Below, one piece after another: positions 19,609-29,838 of a stretch of DNA of 64,000 nucleotides. This DNA comes from Pannonibacter phragmitetus_B. GTDB lineage: Bacteria > Pseudomonadota > Alphaproteobacteria > Rhizobiales > Stappiaceae. Position 1 is the stretch's first letter, and each line of letters starts with the position of its first letter. Both the position numbers and the translations under genes were made by a program. Under the pieces are notes generated by a model, which was not told the DNA's origin, searched no databases, and saw nothing but the letters and a program-made list of their open reading frames with translations. The DNA lies in the NCBI RefSeq assembly GCF_050510895.1, contig NZ_JBNINT010000001.1, forward strand, positions 3,348,001-3,412,000, read 5' to 3'.

Positions 19609-20481
19609 TTATGGCTCCTCGTATAGGTAGCGCCGCTGCTGCCAGCGCCGCTCACCTTCCAGGCAGAAGGGATCGATGCCATCGGCTGCCCGGATCAGCC
19701 GGGGTCCGTCCGGTGCTTCGGGCAGGGGCTGGACCGGCATGGCGATTTCAAGCACCAGCTTGCGGCGCACCGCTTCGGCAAAACGCTCCGCACCCCGGAC
19801 TGGCACGATGAAGGAGCCGGGGCCACCGATGACGCAGGTCTCGTAGTAGCGATCGAGATCTTCCATGTCGAACCAACCCGGCCGCACGTCCTTCAGCTGC
19901 AGTGGCAGACCGTTGATGATGATGCCCTGCGCCACAACCTGGTCGCGTGCAACGGGTGCATAGGTGCCCTGATTGTTCGGCCCATCGCCGGATATGTCGA
20001 TGACCTTACGCGCGGCACTGTAGGGCAGTGTTTCGAATTGCTGCGCGGAAAACAGCAACGCATCGCCGATGGCGGTGCGGTAGGCGCGGCTTATGGGTGC
20101 TTCGCCCAGCGCATCGGCGAATTGCTGCGCGCTGGCCTCATCCGAGATCACATGCCAGTCAACGAGGACAGAGCGGGACAAGGTGCCCGCCCATTCCACA
20201 TAGATCACCGCAATACTGCCAGTCAGACCGCTGCGGACAGCCTCCAGCACCTCCGGCGAGGTGATTGCCCGCATATAGCCCTGCCGCTGGAGACGCTGTT
20301 CGTCAAAGTCCATCGAGTAGGAAATGTCGACGGCCAGAACGAGGGCGACATCCACTTCCTGGGTCAGTTCCTGCTGGGCGCGTGCCCTGTCCGTCACTGG
20401 CGCGAAAGCCAGGAGCACCAGTGCCATACGCAGCCATCCGGCGCATGAGCCCAACCGGCGCAGAATGTTGAAGAGCGTCAT
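19609..20481 (-). CDS. DUF1194 (VWA-like) secreted protein, copy 1
   Basis: ATG at 20481 (MTLFNILRRLGSCAGWLRM), signal peptide ending near DRARAQQ, then a VWA-like domain: VALVLAVDISYSMDFDEQRL holds a MIDAS-type D-x-S-x-S, with KVIDISGDGPNNQGTYAP and GGPGSFIVPVRGAERFAEAV further on. Domain DUF1194, about 290 aa, exported. Function unknown. Paralogous to the next gene upstream; the two differ mainly in the leader and the C-terminal tail (Cys in GIDPFCLEGERR). Confidence 0.85.
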   Translation of the reverse strand: MTLFNILRRLGSCAGWLRMALVLLAFAPVTDRARAQQELTQEVDVALVLAVDISYSMDFDEQRLQRQGYMRAITSPEVLEAVRSGLTGSIAVIYVEWAGTLSRSVLVDWHVISDEASAQQFADALGEAPISRAYRTAIGDALLFSAQQFETLPYSAARKVIDISGDGPNNQGTYAPVARDQVVAQGIIINGLPLQLKDVRPGWFDMEDLDRYYETCVIGGPGSFIVPVRGAERFAEAVRRKLVLEIAMPVQPLPEAPDGPRLIRAADGIDPFCLEGERRWQQRRYLYEEP

Positions 20482-20564
20482 GCCGGACCTCCCCTTGCTC
20501 CGCCAGCGCCAATACGCCACCGGACAAAGGAAAGTCTGTCAGCCTTGCCTGCAAAAACCCAATC

Positions 20565-20631
20565 GCAACTTCGTGAACGTCGGCAAGCCTCCGCCTCACG
20601 GGGCGCAACTTCGTGAGCGGCGGCAAGCTCC
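20565..20631. repeat. Two direct repeats between the DUF1194 paralogs
   Basis: The motif GCAACTTCGTGA, then A/G-CG-T/G-CGGCAAGC, occurs at 20565-20588 and again from 20605, a 40-bp period, in the gap between the two DUF1194 genes. The second copy touches the stop of the upstream paralog. Possibly a trace of the duplication, or a local slippage product. Confidence 0.5.
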
Positions 20632-21494
20632 TAGTCAAACAGATTACAGCTGACCAGCTTGCGGCCTGCGGCCGGGATGATCAGAGGCTGGTCTTCGATC
20701 AGCCCTGCAATCTCAAGCACCAGCTTCATGCGGATGGCATCGGCGAAGCCCTCCTTGGAGCGGACCGGAATGGCAAAGGCACCCGGCCCGCCGATGACAC
20801 AGTCCTCGTAATAGTGATCGAGATGGAGCATCGCCTGCCAGGCGGAGGTTTCCGACTTCATCATCAGCGGCAGGCCGTTGATGGTAACGCCCGCTGAGAT
20901 CACCTTGTCGCGCATTCTGGTGACGGTGCCGCCCTGATTGTTTGGCCCATCGCCGGATATGTCGATGACCCGGCGCAGCCCTTCGTATTGATTGGAGGCA
21001 ATCAGATCGGCGGATTTTTCAAGTGCTGCGAAAATCGAGGTTCGCTGCACCTGCCGGAGCGGCGCCTCGGCGATGCGGGCGGCAAAGGCGGCCGCCGTTG
21101 CCTCGTCCTGGATGATCGACCATTCCGCGACGGTGAAATGCTCGCCCACTCCGCCCCATTCAAAATAGGTGACGGCGATGCGGCCTGTCGGCCCTTCACG
21201 GATGGCGGCGAGCACTTCCTTCGAGGTCAACGCCGAGACGTAGCCCGCCCGCTGAACCTCCTGCTCATCCCTGTCCATCGACTGGGAAATGTCAACGGCG
21301 AGGACCAGCTCCACATCCACCTCGGCATCTGCCGAATAGGCCATGTGAAACTTGCCGGAACGCTGCGGCTCCGCGAAAGATGTCATTGAAGTAAATGCCA
21401 AGATGGCAATACTGCCTATCGCAGCACCGCAAGCCGCCAATCTGGTTCTGCACAGTGTGAGACGCATGGTTTTCTCCATGTTCTGGCCGAAGCC
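20631..21494 (-). CDS. DUF1194 (VWA-like) secreted protein, copy 2
   Basis: About 287 aa from the ATG at 21494 (MRLTLCRTRLAACGAAIG) or the ATG at 21482-21506 region used by longer frames. Signal peptide, cleavage near TSFAEPQ. VELVLAVDISQSMDRDEQEV carries the D-x-S-x-S metal-binding motif. RVIDISGDGPNNQGGTV, VTINGLPLMM and CVIGGPGAFAIPVRSKEGF match the neighbour almost block by block. Tandem duplication of a secreted VWA-like protein, no assigned function. Located next to the nucleoside-cluster regulator but on the opposite strand. Confidence 0.85.
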   Translation of the reverse strand, partial: GFGQNMEKTMRLTLCRTRLAACGAAIGSIAILAFTSMTSFAEPQRSGKFHMAYSADAEVDVELVLAVDISQSMDRDEQEVQRAGYVSALTSKEVLAAIREGPTGRIAVTYFEWGGVGEHFTVAEWSIIQDEATAAAFAARIAEAPLRQVQRTSIFAALEKSADLIASNQYEGLRRVIDISGDGPNNQGGTVTRMRDKVISAGVTINGLPLMMKSETSAWQAMLHLDHYYEDCVIGGPGAFAIPVRSKEGFADAIRMKLVLEIAGLIEDQPLIIPAAGRKLVSCNLFD

Positions 21495-21930
21495 GGTTTC
21501 CCACACCTCCCTATTTACTTTTATTCTTGCGGCTGAACAGACGGTTAATCCGAAAATATCGACAAATTGCCGGTATTTTCAGGGCCGGAAACACTTGCCG
21601 TGTAGAATAGTTCCAAGCAAGCACTATGCCAGAGATGAGACGGCAAATTGTGCCAGCAAATCAAAAGGCGCACAGAATGCGCCCGCGTGATTTGCTCGGC
21701 AAATTTTGCCCAGCAACAGGCAGATTTTGCCGGACCAGCACACTTACAGGGCAATTCCTGCCTAACCTCCACGCAAACTGCATCACACGGCAGCACGCTT
21801 GCGGCCATCAACACGCCAAACGGAAAAGCGCAAGTTTCAGCCGGAAAACACGCCAAACACGCTTGACGGCGGGCTAGCTGGCAGGCATCTTTCCTGAAAG
21901 AATTCACAGCGGCTGAAGAAAATTTCAGCC
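21495..21930. promoter_or_regulatory. Divergent intergenic region with nested GGCAAATTTTGCC-type palindromes
   Basis: 436 nt without a gene between the DUF1194 gene (left) and the SorC-type regulator (right). Three near-identical 13-mers, GGCAAATTGTGCC (21642), GGCAAATTTTGCC (21698) and GGCAGATTTTGCC (21719), are themselves near-palindromes. The first two flank a 9-bp inverted repeat (AGCAAATCA at 21655, TGATTTGCT at 21688), which encloses an inner hairpin (GGCGCA/TGCGCC). A second repeat, ACACGCCAAAC, occurs near 21811 and 21848. A TTGACG box at 21863 could be a -35. Candidate operator for the adjacent regulator. Confidence 0.55.
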
Positions 21931-22994
21931 ATGCAGAACTCAGCAGCCAGGCGAAAGACCTGGACACAGCAGGCGGGGCAATTCGTGCAGGACGAGGATT
22001 GGACGACCTATCTCTCGATCCGCGCCGCGTGGCTTTCCTTCGTGGGGGCAATACGCAGGGCGAGATTGCAGCGCGCCTTGGCGTTTCTCCGGCCAAGGTA
22101 CACCGTCTCATTGCCCATGCCCAGAAAGAAGGCCTTGTCCGTTTTCAGATCGAGGGCCGCCCGATCGAGTGCCTGGAGCTGGAAGACGAGCTGACGCGGC
22201 ACTTTGCCCTGACCAGCTGCATCATCGCACCAGACCTTGGTGGCGGCGATCAGACGACAGCAATCCGTGCCGTCGCTTCCGTTGCAGGCCCCTTTCTCTC
22301 CACGCTGCTGGCCGGGCCTGAAATCCGCCAGCTTGGCGTCGGCATGGGCCGGACGCTGAAGGCATCGGTCGCGGCCATGCCGCGCATCTCCCGGCCTGAC
22401 CTTGCCATCATCTCCATTTCCGGCTCGCTGATGCGCAAGCTGTCGGCCAACCCGTTTGACATCGTGCAGCCGCTGATCGAGCGCACGGGCGGGGAAGGCT
22501 ACTATCTGCCGGTGCCCTATTTTGCCGAAAGCCTTGAGGAGCGCGACATGTTCCTCGGCCAGCGCAGCGTGCAGGATCTTCTGGCGCGTGCGCGGCGTTC
22601 GGACGCCTTTGTCGTCGGCATCGGTTCCATTGACGATGACGGCCATCTGGTTCAGCGCGGCATCATCCAGAAGGACGATCAGGACGGCCTGATGCGCAGC
22701 AGCGCGGTCAGCGACCTGATGGGCCGTTTTGTCACCATCGAAGGTACCCAGGTGCCTGTAAGTCTTGGCGAGTGCGCCGTCGGTCTTCACTACGAGGAAG
22801 TCCGGGGCTCTCGTGTCATTGCGCTGGTGGGTGGAGAGAGCAAGGCGGAAGCCACGCTTGCTGCGCTGCGCACCGGTGTCATCACCGACCTGGTTGCAGA
22901 TGAGACCCTGGCAAGGGCTCTGAAGCAACGGCTCGGATCGAGCGGACCTGTGGCGGCAGCAGCGCTGCCCGGCAGTGTCCAAGAGGGGAAGTAA
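21931..22994 (+). CDS. SorC-family (sugar-binding) transcriptional regulator of the nucleoside cluster (frame broken)
   Basis: ATG at 21931 (MQNSAARRKTWTQQAGQFV). The HTH reads LSIRAAWLSFVGG then NTQGEIAARLGVSPAKVHRL after adding one G to GGGGG at 22044-22048. The unbroken right-hand frame alone would need a TTG start at 21999 and would spoil the first HTH helix. The C-terminal effector domain has GVGMGRTLKASV, ISISGSLMRK and VVGIGSIDDDGHLVQRGII. This is the DeoR/SorC sugar-phosphate sensor type. It sits immediately before the BMP importer and deo genes, so a deoxyribose- or ribose-phosphate effector is likely but inferred. Confidence 0.88.
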
Positions 22995-23039
22995 GCGGGG
23001 CCAGCCATGGTGGCTGGACCAGTGCCGGAGGATAAGAAC

Positions 23040-24035
23040 GTGAAGAAGTTCCTGATGACGGGCGCCGCCATTGCAGGCGTCATGATGGCCAGCACCGCCT
23101 TTGCGGCGGATTTCCAGCCGGCGGTCGTCTATGATCTCGGCGGCAAGTTCGACAAGTCGTTCAACGAGTCTGCCTATACCGGTGCCGAGAAGTTCAAGAA
23201 GGACACGGGCGTCGAGTACCGTGACTTCGAAATCCAGAATGACAGCCAGCGCGAGCAGGCCCTGCGCAACTTCGCCAAGCGCGGCATGAGCCCGATCATC
23301 GCCATCGGCTTCTCCCACGCCAACGCAGTGGAGAAGGTCGCCAAGGAATTCCCGGACATTCAGTTCGCCATCGTCGACATGGTTGTCGACCTTCCGAACG
23401 TCCGCTCGATCGTCTTCAAGGAGCATGAAGGCTCCTACCTCGTCGGCCTGCTGGCTGCCAAGGCCTCCCAGACCGGCAAGGTCGGCTTCGTCGGCGGCAT
23501 GGACATCGACCTCATTCACAAGTTCGCTTGCGGCTACAAGCAGGGCGTGATGGCCACCAACCCGAAGGCTGAAGTCTTCCAGAACATGACCGGCACGACC
23601 GGCGCTGCCTGGAACGATCCGGTGAAGGGCGGCGAGCTCGCCAAGTCCCAGTTCGACCGTGGTGCGGACGTTGTCTATCACGCTGCCGGCGCCACCGGCA
23701 TCGGCGTGCTGCAGGCGGCCGCTGACGCGGGCAAGCTCGGCATCGGCGTGGACAGCAACCAGAACGCCCTGCATCCGGGCAAGGTCCTGACCTCCATGCT
23801 CAAGCGCGTGGACGTGGCCGTGGACAAGGCCTTCACCGATGCCAAGAACGGCCAGTGGACCAGCGGCATCGAAGTGCTGGGCCTTGCCGAAGGCGGCGTG
23901 GACTATGCTCTCGACCAGTATAACGAGAAGCTGATCACCGCCGACATGAAGGCCGCTGCTGACCAGGCCAAGGCCGACATCATTTCGGGCAAGATCACTG
24001 TCCACGACTACATGTCGGACAAGACCTGCCCGTAA
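23040..24035 (+). CDS. BMP-family nucleoside ABC transporter substrate-binding protein
   Basis: About 331 aa from the GTG at 23040, preceded by GGAGG nine bases upstream; an in-frame ATG at 23007 lacks such a site. Signal peptide VKKFLMTGAAIAGVMM, cleavage near AFAADF. BMP/PnrA fold: VVYDLGGKFDKSFNESAY, PIIAIGFSHANAVEKVA, VGFVGGMDIDLIHKFACGY, DVVYHAAGATGIGVLQAA and IGVDSNQNALHPGKVLTS. This family binds nucleosides in the periplasm. A 9-bp hairpin follows the stop (24052-24089). Confidence 0.93.
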   Translation: MKKFLMTGAAIAGVMMASTAFAADFQPAVVYDLGGKFDKSFNESAYTGAEKFKKDTGVEYRDFEIQNDSQREQALRNFAKRGMSPIIAIGFSHANAVEKVAKEFPDIQFAIVDMVVDLPNVRSIVFKEHEGSYLVGLLAAKASQTGKVGFVGGMDIDLIHKFACGYKQGVMATNPKAEVFQNMTGTTGAAWNDPVKGGELAKSQFDRGADVVYHAAGATGIGVLQAAADAGKLGIGVDSNQNALHPGKVLTSMLKRVDVAVDKAFTDAKNGQWTSGIEVLGLAEGGVDYALDQYNEKLITADMKAAADQAKADIISGKITVHDYMSDKTCP

Positions 24036-24051
24036 TCACCTGAGGGACTGC

Positions 24052-24089
24052 GGCCCTTGCCCCTGAGCCGGAAGGCCGGTGCAAGGGCC
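24052..24089 (+). terminator. Intercistronic hairpin after the binding-protein gene
   Basis: GGCCCTTGC (24052-24060) pairs perfectly with GCAAGGGCC (24081-24089). The loop holds a smaller CCGG/CCGG stem. No T-run follows, so it is more likely a partial terminator or mRNA-stabilising hairpin that lets the binding protein be made in excess over the membrane subunits. Confidence 0.55.
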
Positions 24090-24170
24090 CTTCCTTGATG
24101 ACGCCGTGCCATGTGCCCGGCCCCTTCACCGACTGACGCCGGCCCTGTGGCCAGACGCGCGGGAGCGTTC

Positions 24171-25719
<1,549 letters not shown>

Positions 25720-25723
<4 letters not shown>

Positions 25724-26832
25724 GTGCCGGTTCCCTGCCCCGCTGGATCGACTATGGCCTGATCCCGCTTGTCAATCTCACGGCGGCTTTCCTCGTCTCC
25801 GGCCTTGTGGTGCTGCTGATCGGCGAGAACCCGCTGGATGCAGTTCAGATCCTGCTGTGGGGATCACTCGGCTACGGTGAAGGCATTGGCTTCACCCTGT
25901 TCTATGCCACCAATTTCATCTTCACCGGCCTTGCGGTGGCTGTTGCCTTCCATGCAGGCCTCTTCAACATTGGCGGTGAAGGCCAGGCCTATCTGGGCGG
26001 CCTCGGCGCTGCCCTTGCCTGCCTTGCGCTGGACCAGTATGCGCCGTGGTGGATCACTGTACCGGTCGCCGTACTCGCGGCAGCCTTCTTTGGCGCAGCC
26101 TGGGCCGCAATTCCTGCCTGGCTGCAGGCCAAGCGCGGCAGCCATATTGTCATCACCACGATCATGTTCAACTTCATCGGCACGGCGCTGATGGGCTATC
26201 TGCTGGTGAAGGTGATCAACAAGTCCGGTTCCATGCAGCCGGAGACCCGCACCTTCGAGGAAGGCGGACAACTTCCGCTGCTGGGAGATTTCTTCGGCAC
26301 CAGCTTTTTCGGCTCCTCGCAGGTCAACCTCGCCCTATTTCTGGCGCTGGCAGCCCTTGTGCTCATCTGGCTTCTGATCTGGCGCACGCGGCTTGGCTAC
26401 GAAATCCGCACTTTCGGCGCCAATCCCACCGCTGCCGTCTATGCGGGCATTTCGCCGGTGCGCATCACCATCATCACCATGTTGATTTCCGGCGGTCTGG
26501 CCGGGCTGATGGCCATCAACGAGATCGTGGGATCCCAGCACCGGCTGCTGATCGAGTTCGTCTCCGGCTATGGCTTCGTCGGCATTGCCGTGGCTCTGAT
26601 GGGCCGGGCGCATCCGGTGGGCATCGTGCTGGCCGCCATCCTGTTCGGCATGCTCTATCAGGGCGGGGCAGAACTTGCCTTCGAAATGCCGGCCATCACC
26701 CGTGACATGATCGTGGTCATTCAGGGCCTCGTTGTGCTGTTTGCCGGGGCGCTGGAGTACATGTTCCGCCCGGCGCTGGTGCGTCTGTTCAGCTTCTCCG
26801 CCAAGCCGGCCGCCGCCGGCAAGACGGCCTGA
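25720..26832 (+). CDS. Nucleoside ABC transporter permease 1
   Basis: 370 aa, about ten membrane helices. BPD_transp_2 family (as in YufP/NupP): FNIGGEGQAYLGGLGAALAC, GSHIVITTIMFNFIGTALMG, GYEIRTFGANPTAAVYAGIS, and GFVGIAVALMGRAHPVGIVL. It forms the channel with the following permease. ATGA overlap with the ATPase gene and a 14-nt gap to the next gene place it in the operon. Confidence 0.94.
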
Positions 26833-26846
26833 CGGGAGAACGAGCC

Positions 26847-27800
26847 ATGTTCGAGACCCTGATCCTCATCCTCGACTCCACGGTCCGCCTCGCGGCGCCG
26901 CTGCTGCTCGCCTGCCTTGCCGGGCTTTATTCGGAACGTTCGGGCATCGTCGACATCGGACTTGAAGGCAAGATGCTGGGTGCGGCCTTTGGTGCGGCCT
27001 CCGTTGCCTTCATCACCGGCAATGCCTGGGCAGGGCTAGGGGCAGGCATTGTTGTCGCGGTCGGCCTTGCGCTGCTGCATGGCTTTGCCTCGATCACCAA
27101 CCGGGGCAATCAGATCGTCTCCGGCGTTGCCATCAACTTTCTGGCGGCCGGTCTGACGGCTCTTCTGGGGCAGGCCTGGTTCAGTCAGGGCGGGCGCACA
27201 CCGTCCCTCTCCGCAGGCGGGCGGTTCCTGGACATCGAGCTGCCCTTCGCCAGCGCTCTCAAGGACGTTCCGGTCATCGGCTATATCTATTTCGAGCTGA
27301 TTTCGGGCCACAACATTCTCGTCTACGCCGCCTTCCTTGCCGTTCCGGCCACATGGTGGGTGCTTTACCGCACACGTTTCGGCCTGCGTCTGCGCGCCGT
27401 TGGCGAAAACCCGGCCGCAGTGGATACGGCAGGCATTTCCGTTACCTTCCTGCGTTACCGCGCGGTGATCATGTGCGGCATTTTCTGCGGCCTCGCAGGC
27501 AGCTATCTGGCGATTGCCCAGTCCTCCGGCTTCATCAAGGACATGACGGCGGGGCGTGGTTACATCGCACTGGCGGCGCTGATCTTTGCCAAGTGGAAGC
27601 CGGTGAACGCACTCTACGCCTGTCTCCTGTTCGGCTTCCTTGATGCCATGGCCATCCGCCTTCAGGGCCAGCAGGTTCCGGGCATTGGCGAGGTTCCGGT
27701 GCAGGTATTCCAGGCTCTTCCCTACATTCTAACGGTCATCCTGCTGGCGGGCTTCATCGGCAAGGCCATTCCGCCCAAGGCCAGCGGCATCCCTATCTGA
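26847..27800 (+). CDS. Nucleoside ABC transporter permease 2
   Basis: 317 aa, BPD_transp_2 family (YufQ/NupQ-like). Hydrophobic throughout, with SERSGIVDIGLEGKMLGAAF, NRGNQIVSGVAINFLAAGL, LRLRAVGENPAAVDTAGISV and GRGYIALAALIFAKWKPVNA. A CGGGAGAA ribosome-binding site precedes the ATG. It completes the importer: one binding protein, one double ATPase, two permeases. Confidence 0.94.
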   Translation: MFETLILILDSTVRLAAPLLLACLAGLYSERSGIVDIGLEGKMLGAAFGAASVAFITGNAWAGLGAGIVVAVGLALLHGFASITNRGNQIVSGVAINFLAAGLTALLGQAWFSQGGRTPSLSAGGRFLDIELPFASALKDVPVIGYIYFELISGHNILVYAAFLAVPATWWVLYRTRFGLRLRAVGENPAAVDTAGISVTFLRYRAVIMCGIFCGLAGSYLAIAQSSGFIKDMTAGRGYIALAALIFAKWKPVNALYACLLFGFLDAMAIRLQGQQVPGIGEVPVQVFQALPYILTVILLAGFIGKAIPPKASGIPI

Positions 27801-27810
27801 AGGAGCGCAC

Positions 27811-28200
27811 ATGAGCGCGGTGGACAAGCTCTTCGAGGCGGCAAAGGCCGCGCGCGAAAACGCCTATGCCCGGTACTCGGACTTCAAGGTCGGCGCCGCG
27901 ATCCTTGCCGCAGATGGCAAGATCTATCCCGGCTGCAACGTGGAAAACGCCGCCTATCCGCAAGGCGTCTGCGCCGAAGCAGGGGCCATCTCTGCAATGG
28001 TTCTGGCCGGTCAGCAGAAGATCGAGGAAGTCATCGTCATTGCGGACGCGGCCCTTTGCACGCCCTGCGGCGGCTGCCGGCAGAAGCTGAAGGAATTTGC
28101 AGGCGGCTCCGTCAAGGTCCACATCGCCAATCTCGACGGCATCCGCCGCACCTTCACCATGGATGAATTGCTCCCTGCCGGTTTCCAGCTTCTCGACTGA
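27811..28200 (+). CDS. cdd: Cytidine deaminase
   Basis: 129 aa, homotetrameric type. Zinc motifs: GVCAEAGAISAMVLAG (C-A-E with the catalytic Glu) and CTPCGGCRQKLKEF (P-C-x-x-C). NVENAAYPQ provides ribose-binding residues. It deaminates cytidine/deoxycytidine to uridine/deoxyuridine in the cytosol. Ten nt after the permease, so imported pyrimidine nucleosides go straight to it. Confidence 0.96.
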   Translation: MSAVDKLFEAAKAARENAYARYSDFKVGAAILAADGKIYPGCNVENAAYPQGVCAEAGAISAMVLAGQQKIEEVIVIADAALCTPCGGCRQKLKEFAGGSVKVHIANLDGIRRTFTMDELLPAGFQLLD

Positions 28201-28246
28201 AGCAAACCTGCAAGGCTGAAACAGAACAACACAAGGGACGAACGCC

Positions 28247-29059
28247 ATGAGCGGCTATGGCAATGACTGCGCGGAAATCGTCCGCGCCGCCCGTCCGGGC
28301 AGCTATCGCATCGGCATGATCCTGGGCTCCGGGCTCGGTGAACTGGCGGGCGAAATGGAGAATGCGGTGCGCATTCCCTACAGCAAGCTTCCGGGCTTTC
28401 CGGTCTCCACGGTTTCCTCCCATGGCAGCGAGCTGGTGGCGGGCGAGCTGGAAGGCGTGCCGGTGGTGATCCTCTCGGGCCGCGCCCATTACTATGAGAG
28501 CGGCAATCCCTCCATCATGCGCACGCCGGTCGAAACGCTGAAGGCGCTCGGCTGCGAGATCCTGCTGGCGACCAACGCCGCCGGGTCCCTGCGCGAGGAG
28601 GTGCAGCCGGGCAGCCCGATGCTGATCACCGATCACATCAACTGGTCCGGCCTCAACCCGCTGATCGGCGAGGAAGACGAAAAGCGCTTCCTCGACATGA
28701 CGGCGGCTTATGACAAGGGCCTGCAGGCCGCCATGCACCGCGCCGCCAAGGCCGATGGCCATGCCCTGGCTGAGGGCGTCTACATGTGGTTCTCCGGCCC
28801 GTCCTTCGAGACCCCGGCAGAGATCCGCATGGCGCGCATTCTGGGCGCTGACGCTGTCGGCATGTCCACCGTGCCGGAGATGATCCTTGCCCGGTTCCTC
28901 GGCATGCGCGTAGCCGCCATGTCGATCATCACCAATCTGGGCGCAGGCATGCAGGCCCATGGTCTGTCCCACGACGAGACCAAGTCCGTCGCCAAACTCG
29001 GCCTTGCGCGCATGAAGAAGCTCGTGCGCGGCTTCGTGAAGGAGATTTCCCATGGCTGA
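28247..29059 (+). CDS. Purine-nucleoside phosphorylase (trimeric class II type)
   Basis: 270 aa. GMILGSGLGELAGEM (phosphate loop), VSSHGSELVAGEL, ILSGRAHYYESGNPSIM, LLATNAAGSLREEVQPGSPM, WFSGPSFETPAEIRMAR and MSIITNLGAGMQ are all class II PNP signatures. It splits purine (deoxy)nucleosides with phosphate into base and (deoxy)ribose-1-phosphate. Overlaps deoC by 8 nt. Confidence 0.95.
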   Translation: MSGYGNDCAEIVRAARPGSYRIGMILGSGLGELAGEMENAVRIPYSKLPGFPVSTVSSHGSELVAGELEGVPVVILSGRAHYYESGNPSIMRTPVETLKALGCEILLATNAAGSLREEVQPGSPMLITDHINWSGLNPLIGEEDEKRFLDMTAAYDKGLQAAMHRAAKADGHALAEGVYMWFSGPSFETPAEIRMARILGADAVGMSTVPEMILARFLGMRVAAMSIITNLGAGMQAHGLSHDETKSVAKLGLARMKKLVRGFVKEISHG

Positions 29060-29837
29060 TGCAGCCACCAGGGCGGAACTTGCCGCCCGCGCTCTCGCCC
29101 TTGTCGACCTGACGAACCTCAATGACGGCTGCACCGCTGCCGACATCGACGCCCTGTGCGCCCGCGCCATGACGGAGCATGGCCACGTGGCCGCTGTCTG
29201 CGTCTATCCCGCCTTTGTCGCACAGGCGAAGGCGAAATTGGCCGGTACGCCGGTGAAGGTCGCAACCGTTGTCAACTTCCCCGCAGGCGGCACGGACACC
29301 CGCGCCGTGGTGGAAGAGACCGCCAAGGCCATTGCCGATGGCGCGGACGAGATTGACCTGGTGATGCCCTACCGCGCCTTCGTTGAAGGCCGCCGGGGCT
29401 TTGCCGAGGAGATGATCATCCGCGTCAAGGCCGCCATTCCGGCGCCGGCGCAGCTGAAGGTCATTCTGGAAACCGGCGAGATCGGTGATCCGCTGCTGAT
29501 CCATCAGGCCTCGCTCACCGCCATCGCTGCAGGTGCCGATTTCATCAAGACCTCCACCGGCAAGGTGAAGGTCAACGCGACGCTCGAAGCGGCCGAAATC
29601 ATGCTGACGGTGATCGACGAAGTGCGCACCGAACAGCCGGGCCGTCATGTGGGTTTCAAGCCGGCCGGCGGCGTCCGCACGCTGGACGAGGCCGCTGCCT
29701 ATCTGGCGCTGGCCGACCGGATTCTGGGGCCCAACTGGGTTTCTTCCGCCACCTTCCGCTTCGGCGCCAGCGGGCTGCTGGATGCACTGCTTGACGTGAT
29801 CAAGGGCGGCGCAGGCGCCGCGCGCGAAGGATACTGA
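29052..29837 (+). CDS. deoC: Deoxyribose-phosphate aldolase
   Basis: 261 aa. LVDLTNLNDGCTAADIDALC near the start, VCVYPAFVAQAKAKL, ATVVNFPAGGTDTRAVVEET, KVILETGEI and ADFIKTSTGKV (Schiff-base Lys) with VGFKPAGGVRTLDEA (second catalytic Lys). It cleaves deoxyribose-5-phosphate to glyceraldehyde-3-phosphate and acetaldehyde. The stop is followed by the deoA ATG one base later. Confidence 0.96.
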   Translation: MADAATRAELAARALALVDLTNLNDGCTAADIDALCARAMTEHGHVAAVCVYPAFVAQAKAKLAGTPVKVATVVNFPAGGTDTRAVVEETAKAIADGADEIDLVMPYRAFVEGRRGFAEEMIIRVKAAIPAPAQLKVILETGEIGDPLLIHQASLTAIAAGADFIKTSTGKVKVNATLEAAEIMLTVIDEVRTEQPGRHVGFKPAGGVRTLDEAAAYLALADRILGPNWVSSATFRFGASGLLDALLDVIKGGAGAAREGY

Positions 29838-29838
29838 C

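Noticed and set aside
21999..22050. TTG start of the SorC-type regulator at 21999
   Set aside because: It would destroy the first HTH helix; the ATG at 21931 with one repaired G gives the expected L-S-I-R-A-A-W-L-S-F-V-G-G sequence.
22008..24005. 665-codon open frame on the - strand across the regulator and the BMP binding protein
   Set aside because: Mirror of the coding frames, no signal or domain features; codon-position bias belongs to the + strand genes.
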